A DNA stretch of 64,000 bases from Lachnospiraceae bacterium GAM79 (GTDB lineage: Bacteria > Bacillota > Clostridia > Lachnospirales > Lachnospiraceae), in the NCBI GenBank assembly GCA_003584705.1, contig AP018536.1, positions 2,976,001 through 3,040,000 on the forward strand, written 5' to 3'. Positions 7,217 through 17,247 of the stretch are shown in pieces (positions within the stretch are counted from its first letter, which is position 1; each line of letters starts with the position of its first letter). Both the position numbers and the translations under genes were made by a program. The notes beneath the pieces were generated by a model that worked only from the letters and a program-made list of their open reading frames with translations, searched no databases and was not told where the DNA came from.

Positions 7217-9625
7217 TTACTGCTTCTGGATCTTCATGGTCAGACCGATACGTTTCTTCGCCACATCCACAGTCAATACCTGCACATCCACAATATCTCC
7301 GACGCTGACAGCTTCCAGCGGATGCTTGATATAGCGGTCGGTGATCTGGGAGATGTGCACCAGTCCGTCCTGATGGACACCGATATCCACGAACACACCA
7401 AAGTCAATGACATTACGCACGGTTCCTTTCAGAATCATGCCGGGCTTTAAATCCTTCATATCCAGAACATCACTGCGCAGGATTGGCTTCGGCATATCGT
7501 CTCTGGGATCTCTGCCCGGCTTCTCCAGTTCCTTCAGGATATCTGTCAGCGTGATCTCGCCGATTCCCAGCTCTTCTGCCAACAGTTTCTTATTCTTAAT
7601 ACGCTTTTCCAGTCCGGAAATATCTTTTGCATCATTTGATGCATTCTGTACTGCCGGTGCATTTTTCTTTGTAGAAGTTTCTGCAGAATTATCAAAGCTC
7701 ACACCACCCATGGCCGCTGCCAGAGCCTTGCCCATAGCGGTATTGGTATTATGCACTCTTACGGTCTTACCTTTCTGCTCTTCCCGTTTCTTTGCTGTAT
7801 TGGCTGCATTACTGCCGTTCTTCTGTCCGGAAGCCTGTGCCCCGCTCTTGTCGGAAGCTTTCTTAGCTGCCGCCTGTTTCTGGGCTTCCTTAATGTCCTC
7901 CATTGTCAGTCCCAGCTTCGCCATCAGCTGCTCCGCTGCTTCGTAGGATTCGGGATGAACGCTGGTGGCATCCAGAGGATTCTTACCATCCGGGATCCGT
8001 AAGAAACCGGCACACTGCTCATATGCCTTAGGTCCCAGCTTCGGCACCTTTAACAACTGCTTTCTGCTTACAAAACGCCCGTTATTTTCTCTGTAATCTA
8101 CAATATTCTTCGCAATAGTCTTGTTAATGCCGGAGACATATTCCAGAAGGGATGCGGACGCAGTATTCAGATCCACACCGACCTTGTTTACACTGTCCTC
8201 CACCACGCCGCTTAAGGCATCGCTTAATTTCTTCTGGTTCATGTCGTGCTGATACTGGCCGACACCGATGGACTTGGGATCGATCTTCACCAGTTCTGCC
8301 AGGGGATCCTGTAATCTTCTGGCGATAGATGCAGCACTTCTCTGTCCCACGTCAAAATTAGGAAATTCTTCTGTCGCCAGCTTACTTGCGGAGTATACGG
8401 AAGCACCTGCCTCGTTGACGATCACATACTGTACCGGACGATCCAGTTCCTTCAACAGTTCTACAATTACCTGCTCGGACTCTCTGGAGGCTGTACCGTT
8501 TCCTACGGAAATTAAATCCACATTATATTTTTTGATCAGTTTCTTCAGTTCAGCTTTGGACTCCTCCACCTTATTCTGCGGTGCTGTAGGGAAGATCACT
8601 TTCGTATCCAGCACTTTTCCGGTAGCATCCACTACCGCCAGCTTACATCCGGTACGGAATGCCGGATCCCAGCCTAAGACCACTTTGCCTGCGATAGGAG
8701 GCTGCAGCAACAGCTGCTCTAAGTTTTTACCGAAGACATTGATCGCTCCGTCCTCTGCCTTTTCTGTCAGATCGTTACGGATCTCTCTTTCAATAGCGGG
8801 TGCTATTAAACGATCGTAGCTGTCTTCCACTGCGGCACAGATTACCGGTGTAGTATATTCGTTTTCCTTCGTGATCAGCTTTTTCTCCAGATAACGCAGA
8901 ATACGTTCCTCCGGTGCATTGACTTTAACAGTCAGTACTTTTTCTGCCTCTCCACGGTTCAATGCCAATACTCTGTGACCTGCGATCTTCTTCACAGGCT
9001 CTTCAAAATTGTAATACATCTCGTAGACGCTCTGAGCCTTCTCATCCTTCGCCGTACCGGTCACAATGCCTTCCTCTACGGTGATATTGCGGATGTAAAG
9101 ACGATGATCCGCATCGTCGGAGATCATCTCGGCAATAATATCCTGTGCTCCCTGCAATGCTTCCTCCGGAGTCTTTACTTCTTTTTCTTCGGATACATAC
9201 TTTGCTGCCTCGTTAAGCACCGGTTCTGTTGCCTCCTGGCGCAGAATATATTCTGCCAGAGGTTCCAGACCCTTCTCCTTTGCAATACTGGCACGGGTCT
9301 TTCTCTTGGGACGATAGGGGCGGTACAGATCCTCTACTACTACCAGCGTCTGGGCTGCCAGGATCTTCTCCTTTAACTCATCGGTAAGTTTTCCCTGTTC
9401 CTCGATGCTCTTCAGCACCTGCTCCTTTTTATCTTCCAGACTTCTCAGATAGGTCAGTCTCTCATCGAGATTACGCAGCTGCTCGTCGTTCAGAGATCCG
9501 GTGGCCTCCTTACGGTAACGGGAGATGAAAGGGATGGTATTTCCCTCATCGATCAGCTTCACCGCTGCTTCCACCTGCCATTTTTCTACCTGAAGTTCTT
9601 CTTTGATTTTCTGTATAATATCCAT
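7217..9625 (-). CDS. tex: Tex, S1-domain RNA-binding transcription accessory protein
   Basis: 802-residue cytosolic nucleic-acid-binding protein. The Tex N-terminal helical region comes first (about 1-190), then the YqgF/RNase-H-like domain (VVLGWDPAFRTGCKLAVVDATG, about 325-345), the helix-hairpin-helix region (VGVDLNTASASLLEYVSGI, about 490-510) and a C-terminal S1 domain (GMILKGTVRNVIDFGVFVDIGVHQDG). Start chosen at MDIIQKIKEEL because GGAGG lies 6 bp upstream; an in-frame extension of 28 codons has no such site. A lysine/alanine-rich linker (about 600-690) between HhH and S1 is longer than in short Tex proteins. Confidence 0.95.
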   Translation of the reverse strand: MDIIQKIKEELQVEKWQVEAAVKLIDEGNTIPFISRYRKEATGSLNDEQLRNLDERLTYLRSLEDKKEQVLKSIEEQGKLTDELKEKILAAQTLVVVEDLYRPYRPKRKTRASIAKEKGLEPLAEYILRQEATEPVLNEAAKYVSEEKEVKTPEEALQGAQDIIAEMISDDADHRLYIRNITVEEGIVTGTAKDEKAQSVYEMYYNFEEPVKKIAGHRVLALNRGEAEKVLTVKVNAPEERILRYLEKKLITKENEYTTPVICAAVEDSYDRLIAPAIEREIRNDLTEKAEDGAINVFGKNLEQLLLQPPIAGKVVLGWDPAFRTGCKLAVVDATGKVLDTKVIFPTAPQNKVEESKAELKKLIKKYNVDLISVGNGTASRESEQVIVELLKELDRPVQYVIVNEAGASVYSASKLATEEFPNFDVGQRSAASIARRLQDPLAELVKIDPKSIGVGQYQHDMNQKKLSDALSGVVEDSVNKVGVDLNTASASLLEYVSGINKTIAKNIVDYRENNGRFVSRKQLLKVPKLGPKAYEQCAGFLRIPDGKNPLDATSVHPESYEAAEQLMAKLGLTMEDIKEAQKQAAAKKASDKSGAQASGQKNGSNAANTAKKREEQKGKTVRVHNTNTAMGKALAAAMGGVSFDNSAETSTKKNAPAVQNASNDAKDISGLEKRIKNKKLLAEELGIGEITLTDILKELEKPGRDPRDDMPKPILRSDVLDMKDLKPGMILKGTVRNVIDFGVFVDIGVHQDGLVHISQITDRYIKHPLEAVSVGDIVDVQVLTVDVAKKRIGLTMKIQKQ

Positions 9626-9807
9626 AGTTCCTCCTGATGGCCTGTTGCCATTTTGTTTTGCGCATGGGTATATTATACTGGAAATCGGAAGTTTTCTCAA
9701 TCTTTTCATTCTTATTTCATTTGCTTATTACAGGAAAAGATGGTACAGTACTTAATATAAGCGCGGCAGACAAATTTACCATATGCCGCCCGGAAATGAG
9801 GCTTTCT

Positions 9808-10188
9808 ATGGATTATTATCAGAATCAGAATAACGAAATGAATCAAAATATGCCACAGATCGATCCGAAATACAGGGGTTTGTCGATCGCTTCTATGGTC
9901 TGCGGCATCTGTTCCCTGGTATTATGCTGCACGGGACTGCTGTCCATTCCCACCGGTGCTCTGGGCATTCTCTTTGCATTGCTCACCCGGAAAAGAGGGC
10001 AACGCATGAACAATATGTGTGTTGCCGGGATCTGGCTGTCCTGTGTGGGACTGGCACTCGGTATCTTCATAACGGTCAGCAGCATTGTCACGGTATTCAC
10101 AGATCCTTCTTATATGAATATGCTGGATCAGATGTACCAGCAGATGTACGGTGTCGATATGGAAGAATTCTGGCAATCTTACCTGTAA
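9808..10188 (+). CDS. DUF4190-type small membrane protein
   Basis: 126-residue protein with two hydrophobic segments (about 28-55 and 70-98) after a polar Asn/Gln-rich head. The GLSIASMVCGICSLVL...GILFALLTRKRG...MNNMCVAGIWLSCVGLALGI pattern matches the DUF4190 two-helix domain. Start placed at MDYYQNQNNE, preceded by AAATGAGG. Function unknown. It is followed by another small membrane gene 103 bp downstream on the same strand. Confidence 0.75.
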   Translation: MDYYQNQNNEMNQNMPQIDPKYRGLSIASMVCGICSLVLCCTGLLSIPTGALGILFALLTRKRGQRMNNMCVAGIWLSCVGLALGIFITVSSIVTVFTDPSYMNMLDQMYQQMYGVDMEEFWQSYL

Positions 10189-10291
10189 GACATGCCTATG
10201 TTTTCCGATGCATTCTGCGGTTACGAAATCAAAACCCGGAGTAGCCGGAATAACCAATAGAACGCAATAATAAAAAGAAAAGAGGATTTCT

Positions 10292-11062
10292 ATGATACAA
10301 TATGCATCCAGAGCCCAACTCAAAGAAAAAGCCAGAGATCAGATGGCAGGGCATTACGGCAATGCCATCCTGCTGTCCATCTGCCGGAGTCTGATCGTAT
10401 TTTCCCTCACCTTTGCCGTCAGCATGACCTTCACTATGATCCTTACCGTACGGACACTTATGGGGGGAAGCGCAGAGACATCTCTGACGGAATATCTGCT
10501 TTTGACAGCCTGTACGACTTTATTGTCGATTTTCACCGGAGTATTTCAGACCGGCATCACATTATTTTATCTGAATACTGCCTGCGGCAGACCTGCTGTA
10601 ACTGCCAATCTGTTCTACGGCTTCAAATACTTATTCAAAAAATCGCTCGGGATCTCCGCAGTACTGATCCTGCTGAATACGGCATGTACACTGCCGTTTG
10701 ATATCTGCTATTTTCTCCTGCGGTCAGGTAAAGGCTTTGACGCCATAACCATGGCAATCCTGTGCATTGTGCTTATGGTCATCGGTATGTGTATCTATAT
10801 TCCGTTATCCCTTGGTTTATCCCAGGCTTACTATTTACTGTTGGATTTTCCCCAGTATAGCGCTATGGAGCTGATGAAATTAAGCTTCCGTATTATGAAA
10901 GGACATAAATGGGAGCTGTTCTGCTTACAGATGAGTTTCCTGCCGCTGGGATTTCTGTGTTTGCTGAGCTTCGGTATCGGAACTCTGTGGCTGGTGCCAT
11001 ACATGAATATGACCCAGACCTTATATTTTCTGGATCTGATGCAGAACGAGCACAGGCATTAA
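10292..11062 (+). CDS. DUF975 family integral membrane protein
   Basis: 256-residue protein with about five membrane helices. It begins ASRAQLKEKARDQMAGHYGNAI, the N-terminal signature of DUF975 proteins, and ends in GTLWLVPYMNMTQTLYFLDL, also typical of the family. AAAAGAGG precedes the ATG. Biochemical role unknown. It converges on the gene at 11059-11796 with overlapping stop codons inside a shared terminator hairpin. Confidence 0.85.
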   Translation: MIQYASRAQLKEKARDQMAGHYGNAILLSICRSLIVFSLTFAVSMTFTMILTVRTLMGGSAETSLTEYLLLTACTTLLSIFTGVFQTGITLFYLNTACGRPAVTANLFYGFKYLFKKSLGISAVLILLNTACTLPFDICYFLLRSGKGFDAITMAILCIVLMVIGMCIYIPLSLGLSQAYYLLLDFPQYSAMELMKLSFRIMKGHKWELFCLQMSFLPLGFLCLLSFGIGTLWLVPYMNMTQTLYFLDLMQNEHRH

Positions 11063-11077
11063 TTGCCTGTGCTCGTT
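11045..11077. terminator. Bidirectional terminator containing both convergent stop codons
   Basis: A perfect 14-bp stem (11045-11058 with 11064-11077) with loop TTAAT. The TAA of the plus-strand gene (11060-11062) and the TAA of the minus-strand gene (11061-11059) both overlap the loop. The arms therefore code for the last residues of both proteins. Confidence 0.8.
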
Positions 11078-11796
11078 ATTGTCTGTGCTATCACCGTGAT
11101 GGTGTCCAGTACCATATCTTTCTGCGCATCATCCGTATAATTTCCGGTATACACATAAATTTTTCCATTTTTCAACTGATAGATCTGAATCTGGTCCGAA
11201 GCAATATTGTTACTTAAAAGTGCCTCACGGCCGCCCATGGCTTCTATCGTTTCCTCTGTCCACGCGCCGGTATCTACCATCATATCCAGTCCTTCCTGGG
11301 TCAGTGACATATTGTCCTCCAGATAGAACACCGGTGTACCTTCCATACTGCGCATTTCACTTTCCTTTATCACCATATAAGGAGCCTGTTCTTTTAAGCC
11401 ATCCAACATTACCTGCAGAAGTTCCGGTTTCAACTGTGTGACCACGGTGTCATTCTCCGCCACCGAGATACTTGTGGAGCCGTCATCCGCTGTCCCTTTA
11501 TAGAAGATCGTAAGCGGGTGATAATCCGTCGTCACCTGCTCCCACACTTCCCAGTCTTCTGCCGGATAGCTGAAACTGAACTTTCCATCACTTAAGCTCT
11601 CCAGTTCCATTCCCTGCAGATCTGCCAGCTCGATCACCGGATATTGGGAAGTCTGTACCCGATTCCGGACCAAAGGGATCACTTTTGCCGCCGTAACTAT
11701 CACAGCCACAACGATCAGGGCAAGCACAATTCTGCTGCCCATGGACTCTCCTATCGCTTTTTTGCCCTGGTTTGTCTCTTTGTTTTCGTTTCTCAT
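11059..11796 (-). CDS. Membrane-anchored extracytoplasmic protein, unknown function
   Basis: 245 residues. A short polar head is followed by one membrane helix (about 22-45, VLALIVVAVIVTAAKVI), then an extracytoplasmic domain beginning LSDGKFSFSYPAEDWEVWEQ, the sort of start seen in PsbP/lipoprotein-like domains that bind small ligands or stabilise envelope complexes. No catalytic motif is apparent. It is monocistronic between prfB and a convergent membrane gene. I do not recognise it as a named family. Confidence 0.6.
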   Translation of the reverse strand: MRNENKETNQGKKAIGESMGSRIVLALIVVAVIVTAAKVIPLVRNRVQTSQYPVIELADLQGMELESLSDGKFSFSYPAEDWEVWEQVTTDYHPLTIFYKGTADDGSTSISVAENDTVVTQLKPELLQVMLDGLKEQAPYMVIKESEMRSMEGTPVFYLEDNMSLTQEGLDMMVDTGAWTEETIEAMGGREALLSNNIASDQIQIYQLKNGKIYVYTGNYTDDAQKDMVLDTITVIAQTITSTGN

Positions 11797-11822
11797 ATGT
11801 AATTTTCTCCCTTATAAAAAAT

Positions 11823-11858
11823 CACATTCCAGAAAGCTTTCACTCCTTCTGGAATGTG
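11823..11858 (-). terminator. Intrinsic terminator of prfB
   Basis: 12-bp stem CACATTCCAGAA / TTCTGGAATGTG, followed on the minus strand by A then six T. It lies 22 bp beyond the prfB stop. Confidence 0.88.
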
Positions 11859-11879
11859 TCATTTACAAACTTGAATTTG

Positions 11880-13011
11880 TTAATTCTCTGTGTTCTTCTT
11901 ATCTCCCTGCACGCTGATCCATTTCAGATAGCCATTGATGAAGATATCCAGTCCGCCGTCCAGTACTGCGTCCACATTACCGGTCTCCACATCGGTACGA
12001 TGATCCTTGACCAGTGTGTAAGGCTGTAATACATAGGAGCGGATCTGGTTACCCCAGCCAATCTCCTTGACCTCACCGCGGATATCAGACAGCTTCTCGG
12101 CATTTGCTTCCTGCTTTAACAGATACAGCTTGGCTTTCAGCATCTGCATTGCCTTATCCTTGTTCTGGAACTGGCTTCGCTCATTCTGACATTGTACCAC
12201 GGTTCCCGTAGGAATATGGGTGATACGAATGGCAGAGGAGGTCTTGTTGATATGCTGGCCACCGGCACCGCTGCTTCGGTAGGTGTCGATGCGCAGATCC
12301 TTCTCATCAATATCCACATCCAGATCGCCCTCGATATCCGGCATAACATCCAGCGATACAAAGGAAGTCTGACGTTTTCCCTGAGCATTGAAAGGGGAAA
12401 TACGCACCAGACGGTGTACTCCCTTCTCGGATTTCAGGTAGCCGTAGGCATTCAGGCCGTTGACCTGAAAAGTCACTGACTTGATACCTGCTTCGTCACC
12501 ATCCAGATAGTCCAGTACTTCGATGGCAAAGCCCTTGCGCTCCGCCCAGCGGGTATACATACGATACAGCATGCCGCACCAGTCACAGCTCTCGGTACCT
12601 CCGGCACCGGCATTGAGCTTTAAGATCGCATTGTTTTTGTCATATTCTCCGGATAATAATGTACCGATCCTGAGTTCGTCGAATTCCCTGATGAATTCAT
12701 CCAGCTCCTCACGGATCTCAGGGATCAGAGACGCATCGTTTTCCTCATATCCCATATCGATCAAGGTCAGGATGTCATCGAACTGTGTCGAAAGCTTGTC
12801 GCACTCTCCCACAGTATCCTTCAGGTTCTTCAGTTCTTTCATTTTCTGATTGGAACGCTCCGGGTCATCCCAGAATCCGGGAGCCTCCATCTCACGTTCC
12901 ATTTCTTCGATCCGCTTTGCCTTGTTAGCAAGGTCAAAGTGAATCCCTCACTTCCGCTAAAGGTGTTTCGTAGGACAGGATTTCTGTCTTCATCTGATCT
13001 AATTCAACCAC
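11880..13011 (-). CDS. prfB: Peptide chain release factor 2 (programmed +1 frameshift)
   Basis: Releases peptides at UGA and UAA. The gene is in two frames. A 25-codon first part starts at a GTG (13011-13009) and reads VELDQMKTEILSYETPLAEV, ending at CTT-TGA (12939-12934). Skipping the U of UGA continues as LDLANKAKRIEEMERE to 11880, giving about 376 residues, the family length. The second part has the UGA-specificity tripeptide SPF (in RISPFNAQ) and the catalytic GGQ (in GAGGQHINKTS). The internal stop is the classic autoregulatory site, not damage. It follows secA in the same direction. Confidence 0.95.
12933..12948 (-). other. prfB programmed frameshift site
   Basis: On the minus strand AGGGATTCACTTTGAC: an internal Shine-Dalgarno-like AGGGA followed by the shift codon CTT and the in-frame UGA with a C after it, the weak termination context known for RF2 autoregulation. 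Scarce RF2 stalls at UGA and favours the +1 slip. Confidence 0.95.
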
Positions 13012-13039
13012 TTAACGTCACCCACTTTCTTATTCTATT

Positions 13040-13140
13040 ATTTTAATGATGCCAGGATCAAAAGGTCTAAGCCCACATGAGCTTGCTCATAGGTGGGTGA
13101 AAGACCTTGGGTAGGATTGTTCCGTGCTGCCGCACTATCT
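13040..13140. repeat. Dispersed intergenic repeat, family B copy 2
   Basis: Lies between secA and prfB. It shares the end block (TGATGCC...GGATCAAAAG) and the GGATTGTTCCGTGC block with copy 1, in the same relative order. Between them is a different hairpin (AGGTCT / AGACCT arms enclosing CCCAC / GTGGG). Probably also serves as part of the secA transcript end. Confidence 0.5.
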
Positions 13141-13161
13141 TCCGACTGTTGTCAGAAAGCA

Positions 13162-15729
13162 TCAGGCTTTCCGTCCGCAGCAGTTCTTGTATTTTTTGCC
13201 GCTGCCGCAAGGACAGGGATCATTGGGATATACCTTTGCATTTTCACGCTTTACAGGTCCCTTCGGTAAGGAATCGTCCTTGTTCGTGCCGGTGATCTTC
13301 GCCTGCTGCTCACGTTCTACCTTCTGTTCGATCTTGATATGGAACAGAAGTCTCACAGTCTCTTCCCGGATGTTCTGAGTCATCTCATCGAACATCTCGT
13401 AACCGCTCATCTTGTACTCTACCAGAGGATCTCTCTGACCATATGCCTGTAAACCCACGCCCTGACGCAGCTGCTCCATATCGTCGATATGATCCATCCA
13501 CTTGCGGTCAATGACCTTCAGCAGAACCACACGCTCCAGCTCACGGATAGCTTCGGGTTCGGGGAACTCGGCTTCTTTTGCTTCGTACAGCTTCACAGCT
13601 TCTTCCTTTAACTGCTGCTTTAGGCTGTTCTTCTTGGGCTTCTTCACACGCTCCGGTGTCAGAGGCTGTAACGGGATCGTAGGAATGAGCAGGGTATTTA
13701 ACTCATTGAAATCCCAGTCGGAGATATCTGCGTCGTCATTGATACAGATATCTACACAGTTCTCGGTAATATCGGTGATCATCTTGTAGATCACATCACG
13801 CATGCTCTCGCCGTTCAGTACCCGCAGACGCTCCTCGTAGATAATCTCTCTCTGTTCACTCATGACACGGTCATACTCTAACAGATTCTTACGGATACCG
13901 TAGTTGTTGCTCTCGATCTTCTTCTGTGCGGATTCGATGGCATTGGTCAATGCTTTGTGTTCGATCTCCTGTCCCTCAGGGATACCTAAGGTATTGAACA
14001 TGCTGATCAGGCGCTCGGAACCGAACAGTCTCATCAGATCGTCCTCCAGAGAGATGTAGAACTTGGACTCACCGGGATCTCCCTGACGTCCGGAACGACC
14101 ACGCAGCTGATTATCAATACGTCTGGACTCATGACGCTCGGTACCGATGATCTTCAGTCCGCCGGCGGCTCTCGCTTCATCATCCAGCTTGATATCCGTA
14201 CCACGGCCTGCCATGTTGGTAGCGATGGTTACCGCACCGTGTACACCGGCATCGGCTACGATCTCTGCTTCCAGTTCATGGAATTTTGCATTCAGTACCT
14301 TGTGCTGAATGCCGCGCTTGGTCAGCATTCTGCTCAGTTCCTCACTGGCTTCGATCGTGATCGTACCTACCAGTACAGGCTGTCCTGTGGCGTGTGCTTC
14401 CTCTACCGCATTCACGATAGCGTTCAGCTTCTCTCTCTTCGTCTTGTATACAGCATCCTGCAGATCCTTACGGATAACGGGACGGTTCGTAGGGATCACA
14501 ACAACATCCATGCCGTAGATCTCACGGAACTCGGTCTCCTCAGTGAGAGCCGTACCGGTCATACCACACTTTTTATCGAATAGATTAAAGAAGTTCTGGA
14601 ATGTAATGGATGCCAGCGTCTTACTTTCTCTCTTCACCTTTACATGCTCTTTTGCTTCGATTGCCTGATGCAGACCGTCGGAATAACGGCGTCCCGGCAT
14701 GATACGTCCGGTAAATTCATCGACGATCAGTACCTGGTCATCCTTTACCACGTAATCTTTATCACGGAACATCAGATTATGGGCACGCAATGCCAGGATG
14801 ATATTGTGCTGGATCTCCAGGTTCTCGGGATCAGCGAAGTTATCAATGTGGAAGAATCTCTCAACCTTCTCCATACCTGCTGCGGTCAGGTTAATGATCT
14901 TATCCTTCTCGTTGACTACGAAGTCTCCGGTCTCTTCCTGTACCACACCCATAATGGCGTCCATCTTGGTCAGTTCCTGTACATCATCACCGCGCTTCAT
15001 CTGACGTGCCAGCAGATCACACATTTCATATAAAGCGGTAGACTTGCCGCTCTGTCCGGAAATGATCAGAGGAGTTCTCGCTTCATCGATCAGTACAGAG
15101 TCCACCTCATCGATGATGGCATAATGCAATCCACGCAGAACCAGCTGTTCCTTGTAAATAACCATGTTATCACGCAGATAATCAAATCCCAGTTCGTTGT
15201 TGGTAACATAAGTGATATCACACTTGTAAGCTTCCTGTCTCTCCTCGGAGGTCATGCTGTTTAGTACCACGCCGACCTTCAGTCCCAGGAACTCATGTAC
15301 CTGACCCATCCACTCCGCATCACGCTTTGCCAGATAGTCATTGACGGTAACAACATGGACACCCTTGCCTTCCAAAGCATTCAGATAAGCGGGAAGGGTA
15401 GACACCAAAGTCTTACCTTCACCGGTACGCATCTCTGCGATACGTCCCTGATGCAGGATGATACCACCGATCAGCTGTACTCTGTAGTGTTCCATGTTCA
15501 GAACACGCTTTGCAGCCTCTCTTACGGTTGCATAAGCCTCCGGAAGCAGATCGTCCAGAGTCTCTCCCTCGGTCAGACGCTTCTTGTACTCTTCGGTCTT
15601 CCCCCGCAGCTCCTCATCGGAAAGTGCCTGCATCGCAGGGCGGAGTGCCTCGATCTTGTCTACCAGAGGTTCAATACGCTTCAGTTCTCTGGAACTGTGC
15701 GTGCCAAATATCTTCTCAATAACGCTCAT
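13162..15729 (-). CDS. secA: SecA, preprotein translocase motor ATPase
   Basis: 855-residue ATPase that drives preproteins through SecYEG. Walker A is in [19 protein letters not shown], the DEAD-like box in [22 protein letters not shown], the preprotein-binding and helical-scaffold regions follow, and motif VI is [17 protein letters not shown]. The C-terminal zinc tail [16 protein letters not shown] is intact. Start set at MSVIEKIFG, with GAGG about 8 bp upstream; an upstream in-frame ATG lacks an RBS. It is followed by prfB, an order common in Firmicutes. Confidence 0.97.
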   Translation of the reverse strand: MSVIEKIFGTHSSRELKRIEPLVDKIEALRPAMQALSDEELRGKTEEYKKRLTEGETLDDLLPEAYATVREAAKRVLNMEHYRVQLIGGIILHQGRIAEMRTGEGKTLVSTLPAYLNALEGKGVHVVTVNDYLAKRDAEWMGQVHEFLGLKVGVVLNSMTSEERQEAYKCDITYVTNNELGFDYLRDNMVIYKEQLVLRGLHYAIIDEVDSVLIDEARTPLIISGQSGKSTALYEMCDLLARQMKRGDDVQELTKMDAIMGVVQEETGDFVVNEKDKIINLTAAGMEKVERFFHIDNFADPENLEIQHNIILALRAHNLMFRDKDYVVKDDQVLIVDEFTGRIMPGRRYSDGLHQAIEAKEHVKVKRESKTLASITFQNFFNLFDKKCGMTGTALTEETEFREIYGMDVVVIPTNRPVIRKDLQDAVYKTKREKLNAIVNAVEEAHATGQPVLVGTITIEASEELSRMLTKRGIQHKVLNAKFHELEAEIVADAGVHGAVTIATNMAGRGTDIKLDDEARAAGGLKIIGTERHESRRIDNQLRGRSGRQGDPGESKFYISLEDDLMRLFGSERLISMFNTLGIPEGQEIEHKALTNAIESAQKKIESNNYGIRKNLLEYDRVMSEQREIIYEERLRVLNGESMRDVIYKMITDITENCVDICINDDADISDWDFNELNTLLIPTIPLQPLTPERVKKPKKNSLKQQLKEEAVKLYEAKEAEFPEPEAIRELERVVLLKVIDRKWMDHIDDMEQLRQGVGLQAYGQRDPLVEYKMSGYEMFDEMTQNIREETVRLLFHIKIEQKVEREQQAKITGTNKDDSLPKGPVKRENAKVYPNDPCPCGSGKKYKNCCGRKA

Positions 15730-15903
15730 TTTTTCCTCGTTTCCGCACCCTTTTGACAATAAAATGTCCATGGGTCTTCGCATAATTCAAAGGTTATTGT
15801 AGCAGATTTTCCTCTATGTTTCAACCTTTCTGTGCCTGCAGAGCCGTGAAAAGACTGTAAAAATTTTATGAACAGCTCTCTTCATCTATTCTGTCCCGGA
15901 AAA

Positions 15904-15932
15904 TTGACAGTCCGGGGAAAAATTATTATAAT
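15904..15932 (+). promoter_or_regulatory. Perfect-consensus sigma-A promoter of the HD-GYP gene
   Basis: TTGACA (15904-15909), 17-bp spacer, TATAAT (15927-15932). Predicted start near 15940 leaves a leader of about 62 nt. Confidence 0.85.
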
Positions 15933-15939
15933 TGAAATA

Positions 15940-16002
15940 AGTAGGATTTACGAAAGCACCTGATGATTTTCAGGTTACCGAAAGGCACAAGGATTACGGT
16001 CT
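15940..16002 (+). promoter_or_regulatory. Short leader with hairpin and imperfect direct repeat
   Basis: The leader holds GGATTTACGAAAGCAC and later GGTTACCGAAAGGCAC, an imperfect direct repeat, and between them ACCTGA / TCAGGT can pair. AAGGAT precedes the ATG by about 9 bp. It does not match the c-di-GMP riboswitch consensus. Regulatory meaning is not established. Confidence 0.35.
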
Positions 16003-17073
16003 ATGAAGAGATTATCCATCACACAATTGATTCCCGGAATGATTGTTGCAGAAGATGTCTACAATCTGGATCATGAACTTCTGATTCCGAAGGGCACGGT
16101 TCTCACGGACAAGCTCATCACGAAGCTGGATCTGTACGGTATTCTCACAATCTTCGCCGAAGATGTACTCCCGGCAGCGGATCTTTCCGAAACGGAATCC
16201 TCCTACTATGAACGGATCAAAAGTTCTCCGGAATTTCATCTGTTTAAAGAAGATTTTGAGAATGAAGCCGAACTTTTCCGGGAAAATATGAATCTGGTCG
16301 TTCAGAAGAATACAGCCCTGGATGTGAAAACTCTGCTGAAAAGCACACTTTCCATTGTTTCGAATCATTCCGGCAGCATCAGTATTCTGGATATGCTTCA
16401 AAATATGCGGGAATACGATGATTCCACCTATACCCACAGTCTGAATGTGGCACTGATCTGTAATATTCTGGCGGGATGGCTGAAGCTTCCGAAAGAAGAC
16501 GTGGAACTGGCTACTGCCTGCGGTCTGTTCCATGACATCGGCAAAATGCTGATTCCCTATTCCATCATCGCCAAGCCCGGCAGATTGTCCGAGGAAGAGT
16601 TTGCCACGGTAAAAAAACATCCTGCTCTGGGATATGAATTACTGCTGTCTCAGGATGTGGACGTGCATGTGAAAAATGCAGCTCTGATGCACCACGAACG
16701 TAGTGACGGCAGCGGTTACCCCTCGAAATTAAAAGGGAACCAGATCGATCCTTATGCACGGATGGTAGCCATTGCGGATGTCTACGATGCCATGACGGCA
16801 GCCCGCTGTTACAGAGGACCTTTGTGTCCGTTCTGTGTGATTGAAATGTTCGAAACGGAAGGCTTCCAGAAATACGATGTTTCCATTCTGCTTCCTTTCC
16901 TGGAAAACGTGGTAAATTCCTGCCTGCAAAATCGTTGTCTGTTGAACGATGGACGAAAAGTCACAATCATTTACATCAATAAGGAAAAATTGTCCCGCCC
17001 TGTAGTACAGTACGGCGAGGAATATATCAATCTGGCAGACCAGCCGGATCTGAAAATTGAAAAGCTGTTGTAA
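16003..17073 (+). CDS. HD-GYP domain protein, putative c-di-GMP phosphodiesterase
   Basis: 356 residues. An N-terminal region of about 130 residues without recognised domain (opening [20 protein letters not shown], as in many stand-alone HD-GYP proteins) precedes the HD-GYP domain. Metal-binding HD is at 177-178 ([12 protein letters not shown]) and the GYP loop [11 protein letters not shown] at 230-240, both intact, so hydrolysis of c-di-GMP to pGpG/GMP is likely. No receiver or membrane segment is seen, hence cytosolic. Monocistronic behind a perfect consensus promoter. Confidence 0.9.
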   Translation: MKRLSITQLIPGMIVAEDVYNLDHELLIPKGTVLTDKLITKLDLYGILTIFAEDVLPAADLSETESSYYERIKSSPEFHLFKEDFENEAELFRENMNLVVQKNTALDVKTLLKSTLSIVSNHSGSISILDMLQNMREYDDSTYTHSLNVALICNILAGWLKLPKEDVELATACGLFHDIGKMLIPYSIIAKPGRLSEEEFATVKKHPALGYELLLSQDVDVHVKNAALMHHERSDGSGYPSKLKGNQIDPYARMVAIADVYDAMTAARCYRGPLCPFCVIEMFETEGFQKYDVSILLPFLENVVNSCLQNRCLLNDGRKVTIIYINKEKLSRPVVQYGEEYINLADQPDLKIEKLL

Positions 17074-17151
17074 GTTATCATTTGAAAATTATTTTTTACG
17101 CACAATTTTGTACCTCACATTGTACTATAATACAAAACACTAAAGCATATA

Positions 17152-17219
17152 TTATGTGCCAGTGGCACATGTTTAGCACGGACCGAAGCAAAGCGGAGAA
17201 ATGGGCTTGAAAATGCGGA
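17152..17219. repeat. Dispersed intergenic repeat, family B copy 3
   Basis: ATGTGCCAGTGGCACATG followed by TTTAGCACGGACCGAAG and CGGAGAA. This is the palindrome and flank of copy 1 in reverse orientation, with one arm shortened. It fills the gap between the HD-GYP and pectinesterase genes. Confidence 0.55.
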
Positions 17220-17247
17220 GGTACGGAAAGGTATAGGTATTCTATTT

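Noticed and set aside
12934..12936. Frameshift mutation or pseudogene in prfB
   Set aside because: The site has the RF2 autoregulation features and both parts align to the family.
15940..16002. c-di-GMP riboswitch before the HD-GYP gene
   Set aside because: The leader lacks the conserved core blocks of both c-di-GMP classes and is too short.
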